From contig JAJYAB010000141.1 of NCBI GenBank assembly GCA_021779775.1, positions 1 through 5,534 of the forward strand: 5,534 bases of DNA, written 5' to 3'. The position numbers and the translations under genes are program-made. Each line of letters starts with the position of its first letter. The first letter of the stretch is position 1. The notes under the pieces were generated by a model. The model ran no database searches. It was not told the DNA's origin and saw only the letters and a program-made list of their open reading frames with translations. This stretch comes from Actinomycetes bacterium. Its GTDB lineage: Bacteria > Actinomycetota > Acidimicrobiia > Acidimicrobiales > UBA8190. Shown in pieces: positions 1 through 5,534 of the stretch.

Positions 1-260
1 TGGGGGTCTGCGCCTCCACCGGCGGCATGTTCAACAACTACGCCATCGTCCAGGGGGTGGACCAGGTCGTGCCGGTCGACGTCTACGCGCCGGGCTGCCC
101 GCCCGCCCCGGAGACCCTGCTGCACGCTGTGTTGACCCTGCACGAGAAGATCCGGGCCGGCACCATCGCCCGCCGCCCGCCGGCTGCTGCCGGCGACGAG
201 ACGGTGGCCGGATGGGTGCCCGAGCGCCCGGACGCCATCCGCCTGGGGAGACCGACTTGA
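1..260 (+). CDS. nuoB: NADH-quinone oxidoreductase subunit B, 3' end (5' truncated by window edge)
   Basis: This is the last 85 codons of NuoB, read in the frame beginning at base 3 and ending at a TGA at 258-260. NuoB is the peripheral-arm subunit that holds terminal [4Fe-4S] cluster N2, the direct electron donor to quinone. The visible sequence begins GVCASTGGMFNNYAIVQG and continues through VPVDVYAPGCPP, both hallmarks of the family. The Cys codons at 9-11 and 96-98 are 29 residues apart, the same spacing as the third and fourth N2 ligands of Thermus Nqo6. The first two ligands (the tandem Cys pair) lie upstream, outside the window. The C-terminal tail after HEKIRAG is Ala/Pro/Arg-rich and poorly conserved in the family. 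The stop codon overlaps the nuoC start, so the two genes are probably translationally coupled. Identity is secure from the motifs and from the nuoC neighbour. Confidence 0.97.
   Translation, partial: GVCASTGGMFNNYAIVQGVDQVVPVDVYAPGCPPAPETLLHAVLTLHEKIRAGTIARRPPAAAGDETVAGWVPERPDAIRLGRPT
245..250 (+). promoter_or_regulatory. Shine-Dalgarno sequence that decides the nuoC start
   Basis: GGGGAG sits 6 bases upstream of the TTG at 257-259. That is normal ribosome-binding spacing and supports TTG 257 as the nuoC start over the in-frame ATG at 212, which lies deep inside nuoB. This is inferred from sequence and spacing only. Confidence 0.6.
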
Positions 261-793
261 CGGATCTCACCGGAGGGACGGGGCCGGGGAGCGACGTCCC
301 CGGCGGCGGGCCGGTACCCGAGGGCGTGGCCTTCGCTGTGGGGCGCGACGGGGGAGCGATCCTGTTCCCCGACCGCCAGCGTTACCACGAGGTCGTGGCC
401 GGGTACCGCGAGGCCGGGTTCTCGCTGCTGTCGGACCTGTGCGCCGTCGACTACCTGGCGCACCCGGGGCGGACGCTGCCCGACGGTGTGACGGCCGAGC
501 GGTTCGAGGTGGCAGTGGTGCTCGTCTGCGTGGCACGGCGCCAGCAGGCGCGGCTGCGACTACGGGTGCAGGTCCCCGAGGCCGATGCCCGCCTGGCCAG
601 CCTGTGGGATCTCTACCCGGGCGCGGAGGCGATGGAGCGCGAGGCATTCGACCTGTTCGGCGTGCGGTTCGACGGCCACCCGGACCTGACGCGGATCCTG
701 ATGCCCGACGACTGGGAGGGCCACCCGCTGCGCAAGGACTACGGCGTAGGGCGGATCCCGGTGCAGTTCAAAGAAGCCCCGGGGCCCCGGTGA
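257..793 (+). CDS. nuoC: NADH-quinone oxidoreductase subunit C (30 kDa subunit)
   Basis: NuoC is a cofactor-free structural subunit of the complex I peripheral arm that packs against NuoD. From TTG 257 it is 178 residues, near the usual size for stand-alone NuoC. The diagnostic 30-kDa-subunit signature is clear: EREAFDLFGVRFDGHPDL begins at residue 127, followed by TRILMPDDWEGHPLRKDYGV, with HPLRKDYG at about 156-163. The first 20 or so residues are Gly/Pro-rich and probably disordered. An ATG at 212 would add 15 residues and overlap nuoB by 49 bases. I prefer TTG 257 because its TTGA overlaps the nuoB stop and it has a well-spaced GGGGAG. The gene is separate from nuoD, unlike the fused nuoCD of E. 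coli. It ends 7 bases before nuoD. Function is secure; the start is less so. Confidence 0.95.
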   Translation: MTDLTGGTGPGSDVPGGGPVPEGVAFAVGRDGGAILFPDRQRYHEVVAGYREAGFSLLSDLCAVDYLAHPGRTLPDGVTAERFEVAVVLVCVARRQQARLRLRVQVPEADARLASLWDLYPGAEAMEREAFDLFGVRFDGHPDLTRILMPDDWEGHPLRKDYGVGRIPVQFKEAPGPR

Positions 794-800
794 CCGGCCG
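777..800 (+). other. GC-rich self-complementary stretch at the nuoC/nuoD junction
   Basis: The end of nuoC contains alternating blocks CCCC-GGGG-CCCC (777-788), then CCGG-TGA-CCGG (787-797). The latter can form a short 4-bp stem with the nuoC stop codon in its loop. An alternative pairing joins GGCC 783-786 with GGCC 796-799. It lies directly upstream of the nuoD ATG, where no Shine-Dalgarno sequence is evident. It is too short, and lacks a T-tract, to be a convincing terminator. A role in coupling nuoD translation to nuoC is possible, but chance structure in GC-rich DNA is equally plausible. Confidence 0.3.
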
Positions 801-2129
801 ATGACCAAGCGTGCCGACCTGGCGAAAGAGACCGGCGAACCTTCCCAGGAGCTCGCCGCCCGGTCGCAGACCGCCGCCCCCGAGCTGCGACGCGAGGCGG
901 GCGCCGTCCTCCGGCTTCCTGACGGCCATGTCCTCGACCCGTCGGACGTCGACGTCGAGACGGGCGACGACACCATGATCATCAACATGGGCCCCCAGCA
1001 CCCGTCGACCCATGGGGTCCTGCGGCTGATGATGGAGCTCGACGGGGAGACGGTGCTGCGCACCAAGCCGATCATCGGCTACCTGCACACCGGCATGGAG
1101 AAGACGGCCGAGGAGCTCACCTACGTGCAGGGGGCGACCAACGTCACCCGCATGGACTACCTGGCGCCGCTCAGCAACGAGCTGGTGTTCTCGATGGCCA
1201 CCGAAGCCCTGCTCGGTGTGGATCTGCCGCCGCGCGCCGTCTGGATCCGGATGCTGCTGGCCGAGCTGCAGCGGATCTCGTCGCATCTCATGTGGATGGC
1301 CACCAACGGCATGGACCTCGGGTCGACCACCATGATGATCTTCGGGTTCCGCGAGCGCGAGATGGTGCTGGCCTTCTTCGAGAAGACCACCGGCTTGCGG
1401 ATGAACCACAACTTCATCCGGCCCGGCGGCACGGCTGCCGACCTTCCCGACGGTTGGGAGGACGACGTGGCGGTGATCTGCGACACCATCCTCGAGCGGC
1501 TCGACGTCTACGACGAGCTGCTCACCGGGCAGCCCATCTTCCGCGAGCGGGTCGAGGGTGTCGGGGTGCTCACCGCCGACGAGGCGCTCGCCTTGTCGGC
1601 CACCGGACCGATCCTGCGCTCCACGGGGGTGAGCTGGGATCTCCGCCGGTCGATGCCGTACCTGGCGTACGACGAGGTCGACTTCGACGTCATCGTCGGC
1701 ACGTACGGGGACAACTTCGACCGCTACGCCGTCCGCTTGGGCGAGATCCGCGAGTCGGTTCGCATCGTCCGCCAGGCCGTCGAGCGCATGCCGTCCGGCG
1801 ACTACCGGGTGCAGGACAAGAAGGTCACCCCACCGCCGCGGGCGAGGATCGACGAGTCGATGGAGGCGTTGATCCACCACTTCAAGCTCTTCACGGAGGG
1901 CTTGATGGTGCCCGAGGGCGAGGTCTACGTGGCGGTGGAGTCGCCGCGCGGTGAGCTCGGCTGCTACCTGGTGTCGGACGGTACGAGCAAGCCGTACCGT
2001 CTCCACATCCGCGCGCCGTCCTTCGCCAACCTGCAGAGCCTGCCCGTCATGCTGCGCAACGGGCTGGTGGCCGACGCCATTGCCACCATCTCTTCGGTGG
2101 ACCCGGTCATGGGCGAGGTCGACCGGTGA
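801..2129 (+). CDS. nuoD: NADH-quinone oxidoreductase subunit D (49 kDa subunit)
   Basis: NuoD (442 residues) forms the quinone-reduction pocket with NuoB and is related to the large subunit of [NiFe] hydrogenases. The core begins with MGPQHPSTHGVLRL at about 63-76, followed by IGYLHTGMEK and TRMDYL. His71 (in PSTHG) and Tyr120 (in MDYL) align with the two quinone headgroup contacts, His38 and Tyr87, of Thermus Nqo4. Later landmarks are VTPPPR, SMEALIHHFK, GEVYVAVESPRGELG, RAPSFANLQSLP and the terminal DPVMGEVDR. ATG 801 is chosen because no other ATG, GTG or TTG occurs in frame before ATG 975. The 975 start would remove a polar 58-residue N-terminal extension but keep the core. No clear Shine-Dalgarno sequence precedes 801, so re-initiation after nuoC, 7 bases upstream, is likely. 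The stop overlaps the nuoE start. Confidence 0.97.
   Translation: MTKRADLAKETGEPSQELAARSQTAAPELRREAGAVLRLPDGHVLDPSDVDVETGDDTMIINMGPQHPSTHGVLRLMMELDGETVLRTKPIIGYLHTGMEKTAEELTYVQGATNVTRMDYLAPLSNELVFSMATEALLGVDLPPRAVWIRMLLAELQRISSHLMWMATNGMDLGSTTMMIFGFREREMVLAFFEKTTGLRMNHNFIRPGGTAADLPDGWEDDVAVICDTILERLDVYDELLTGQPIFRERVEGVGVLTADEALALSATGPILRSTGVSWDLRRSMPYLAYDEVDFDVIVGTYGDNFDRYAVRLGEIRESVRIVRQAVERMPSGDYRVQDKKVTPPPRARIDESMEALIHHFKLFTEGLMVPEGEVYVAVESPRGELGCYLVSDGTSKPYRLHIRAPSFANLQSLPVMLRNGLVADAIATISSVDPVMGEVDR
2115..2118 (+). promoter_or_regulatory. Shine-Dalgarno sequence for nuoE (GTG start)
   Basis: GAGG lies 7 bases upstream of the GTG at 2126, inside the last codons of nuoD. With the GTGA stop/start overlap it favours GTG 2126 over the in-frame ATG at 2150. 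Confidence 0.55.
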
Positions 2130-2757
2130 GCCACCTGTCGTCCGACGTCATGGCGCGTGCCCGCCAGCTGCTGGCGCTCTACCCGCACCCACGCTCGGCG
2201 CTCATCCCGATCTGCCACCTGGCGCAGGAGCAGGACGGTTGGCTGCGGCCGCAGGCGATCGAGGAGATCGCCCAGCTCGTCGGCCTGACGCCGGCCGAGG
2301 TGCTGGGCACCGCATCGTTCTACGACATGCTCCACACCGAGCCGGTGGGCCGGTACCTGGTTGCCGTGTGCACCAACATCGCCTGCATGCTCCGGGGGGC
2401 CTACGAGCTGTTGGAGCACGCCGAGGAGCACCTCGGTGTGTGCACCGGGGCGACCACCGCCGACGGCATGTTCACCCTCGAAGACGCAGAGTGCCTGGCC
2501 GACTGCGGCCGCGCTCCGTGCCTGCAGGTCAACCATCGATTCTTCGGCGACCTCACGAATGCCACCTTTGACGCCCTGGTCGCCGACCTGCGTGCCGGGC
2601 GGCTCGACGACGACGTGCCGCATCACGGCACGCTGCTGCGCGTCAGGCGCCGCCACGAGCTGCAGGTCGACGACCGCACCATCGCCGCCGAGCGCCAGGA
2701 ACGGGCCGCGGCCGATGCCTCGGCTGGCGGTGCCGGTGCTCCTGGGGGATCGCGCTG

Positions 2758-2758
<1 letters not shown>
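2126..2758 (+). CDS. nuoE: NADH-quinone oxidoreductase subunit E (24 kDa, [2Fe-2S] N1a)
   Basis: NuoE (210 residues) is the thioredoxin-like [2Fe-2S] subunit of the NADH module. It binds NuoF and holds cluster N1a, close to FMN. An N-terminal helical segment (about 1-60, with SALIPICHLAQEQDGWL) precedes the ferredoxin-like domain. The four N1a ligands are visible as C82-x4-C87 (CTNIAC) and C123-x3-C127 (ECLADCG). They are followed by QVNHRFFGDLT, which is typical of the family. The start is GTG 2126, whose GTGA overlaps the nuoD stop by 4 bases; the next ATG would cut the protein's first helix. The C-terminal 45 or so residues form a charged tail (RVRRRHELQVDD, then an Ala/Gly-rich end) not needed for the fold and absent from the shorter E. 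coli protein. A further Cys at 132 lies near the cluster. The stop overlaps the nuoF start by one base. Confidence 0.96.
2744..2749 (+). promoter_or_regulatory. Shine-Dalgarno sequence for nuoF
   Basis: GGGGGA lies 8 bases upstream of the nuoF ATG at 2758, within the 3' end of nuoE. The spacing is normal, and it fits the TGATG stop/start junction. Confidence 0.55.
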
Positions 2759-4054
<1,296 letters not shown>

Positions 4055-4062
<8 letters not shown>

Positions 4063-5534
4063 TCCGGTCGCCACCTCCCATCACGGGATCGCCCCGGCAT
4101 CCGGCGCCGGCTCCGTCGTGTCGTTCATGCTCGACGGCCAGCCTGTCACGGCCTCGTCTGGGGAATTCCTGATCGCCGCCGCCGAACGGGCGGGCACCTA
4201 CATCCCCCGCTTCTGCTACCACCCCCGCATGCAGCCGGTCGGGATGTGCCGGATGTGCCTGGTGGAGGTGAGCTCGCCACGCGGCGCCACCTTGCAGCCT
4301 GCCTGCTACGTGCCGGTGGCCGAGGGCATGGAGGTGGTCACCCGGTCCGACAAGGTCCGCAAGGCGCAGAACGGCGTGCTGGAGCTGCTCCTGGTGAACC
4401 ATCCCCTCGACTGCCCGGTCTGCGACAAGGGTGGCGAATGCCCGCTGCAGGACCAGGTGATGGCCTACGGCCCGGGGGAGAGCCGCTTCCTCGAGGAGAA
4501 GCGGCACTGGGCCAAGCCGATCGCCATCTCCGAGCTGGTCCTGTTGGACCGCGAGCGCTGCATCCAATGCGGTCGCTGCGTGCGGTTCGCTGCCGAGGTG
4601 GCGGGTGAGGCACAGATCGACTTCCTGGGTCGAGGGGACCAGGTCGAGGTCAACATCTTCGAGGACCACGCGTTCACGTCGTACTTCAGCGGCAACACGG
4701 TGCAGATCTGCCCGGTCGGGGCGCTCACGGCGACCCCGTACCGGTTCTCGGCCCGCCCGTGGGACGTCGACCAGGTGGAGTCCACCTGCACGACCTGTGC
4801 ATTCGGATGCCGGGTGGCGGTGCAGTCCTCGGCGAACCGGGCCACCCGGATGCTGGGGGTGGATGCCGACCCCGTCAACCAGAGCTGGCTGTGTGACAAG
4901 GGTCGCTTCGGCTACGAGGCGGTCAACTCCGAGGACCGGCTCGTCGAGCCTCTCGTCCGCCGGAGCCCCGGAGGTCCGCTGGAGCCGGCATCATGGTCCG
5001 ATGCGCTCGGCGTGGTCGCCGAACGTCTCTCCGCCGTGCGTGACGGGCAAGGGCCGCAGGCCATCGGGGTGATCGGCGGCGCCCGCTCCACCAACGAGGA
5101 TGCCTACGCCTGGGCCCGGCTCGCCAAAGGGGTGATCGGGACCGACTCGGTCGACGCGCAGCTCGGCGACGGGCTCCCCGCCGAGCTGGTGCTCGGCCTT
5201 CCCCGGGCCACCATCGACGACGCCGTAGCCGCATCCTGCGTGCTGGTGATCAGCGGAGATCTCCGCGAGGAGCTGCCAGTGCTGTTCCTGCGGCTGCGCA
5301 GCGCTGCCGTGGACGGGGGCACCGCCCTGGTCGAGCTCGCTTCCCGCACGACGTCGTTGACCCCGTACGCGGCATCAGTGACCGTCCGCCCGGGCGAGGT
5401 GGCCGACGTGGTCCGGGCGCTGGCCGGCGGGGCGGGAGCGCCCGACCCGGCAGTCGTAGCACCCGGCACGTGGGGCGCCGCAGCACACGCCCTGGCGACG
5501 GCGGGCGACGACGGGAGTGGGCTGGTGGTCGTCC
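4055..5534 (+). CDS. nuoG: NADH-quinone oxidoreductase subunit G (75 kDa), 5' part (3' truncated by window edge)
   Basis: NuoG is the large Fe-S subunit that carries electrons from NuoF towards NuoI. The first 493 codons are present; full-length family members are usually about 700-900 residues. An N-terminal [2Fe-2S] ferredoxin domain (N1b) has Cys54-x10-Cys65-x2-Cys68 and Cys84. Cluster N5 is His116-x3-Cys120-x2-Cys123-x5-Cys129. Cluster N4 is Cys169-x2-Cys172-x2-Cys175 plus Cys219 (QICPVGALT). A fourth motif, Cys245-x2-Cys248-x3-Cys252-x27-Cys280, matches the off-pathway cluster N7 of E. coli and Thermus. From about residue 285 a molybdopterin-oxidoreductase-like domain begins, which in complex I is structural and carries no molybdenum. 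ATG 4055 overlaps the nuoF end by 8 bases and follows a strong Shine-Dalgarno sequence. About 20 polar residues precede the ferredoxin fold. The frame is open to the edge, with no sign of damage. Confidence 0.97.

Noticed and set aside
945..956. 12-base perfect palindrome GACGTCGACGTC
   Set aside because: It arises from the codons for the Asp-Val-Asp-Val stretch in the NuoD N-terminal extension. No second copy or regulatory context was seen.
1292..1954. Alternative + strand open frame inside nuoD (220 codons)
   Set aside because: It is an Arg/His/Gly-rich out-of-frame translation with no motif, fully inside nuoD.
768..2006. Long antisense open frame (412 codons) opposite nuoD
   Set aside because: Its His/Arg/Val/Gly-rich translation has no recognisable domain and lies exactly opposite a strongly conserved gene. 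Long antisense frames are expected in GC-rich coding DNA.
4605..5072. Alternative + strand open frame inside nuoG (155 codons)
   Set aside because: It is Ser/Arg/Thr-rich and out of frame, overlapping the conserved N4 and N7 region of NuoG, so it is a shadow.

Overview
The window is an uninterrupted stretch of a respiratory complex I operon (type I NADH:quinone oxidoreductase, 14-subunit nuo type). All genes are on the + strand: the 3' end of nuoB, complete nuoC, nuoD, nuoE and nuoF, and the 5' part of nuoG, which runs off the right edge. I see no RNA gene, mobile element, CRISPR array, terminator or clear internal promoter. No intergenic space exceeds 7 bases.

Organism: the DNA is very GC-rich (roughly 70% by eye, with G/C at most third codon positions). 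Gene order B-C-D-E-F-G with unfused nuoC and nuoD is the standard bacterial order. Some protein segments look actinobacterial, such as the NuoF C-terminus ending in ACPYG and the NuoG segment YFSGNTVQICPVGALT. However, NuoD and the NuoF C-terminal region differ from the mycobacterial versions as I remember them. A high-GC, aerobic, deep-branching actinobacterium (for example Acidimicrobiia-like) is my best guess. This is an inference and is not proven by the window.

Layout: nuoB end (1-260) carries the last two Cys ligands of cluster N2. nuoC (257-793) and nuoD (801-2129) encode the rest of the quinone-module core. nuoE (2126-2758), nuoF (2758-4062) and nuoG (4055-5534, partial) encode the NADH-dehydrogenase module. 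Four of the five junctions overlap by 1-8 bases, which points to one polycistronic mRNA with translational coupling. The nuoC/nuoD junction has a 7-base gap, no obvious Shine-Dalgarno sequence and a GC-rich self-complementary stretch.

How they work together: NADH gives a hydride to FMN in NuoF. Electrons pass through N3 (NuoF), then N1b, N4 and N5 (NuoG), then the N6 clusters of NuoI (outside the window) to N2 in NuoB, and reduce quinone in a pocket between NuoB and NuoD. N1a (NuoE) and N7 (NuoG) are side clusters. Every Fe-S ligand expected in the visible parts of NuoB, E, F and G is present, so these genes look functional.

I found no undescribed system. The second-look items are family-level oddities: a non-ATG start for nuoC, an altered FMN-loop sequence and a longer N3 loop in NuoF, terminal extensions on NuoD and NuoE, and the nuoC/nuoD junction.
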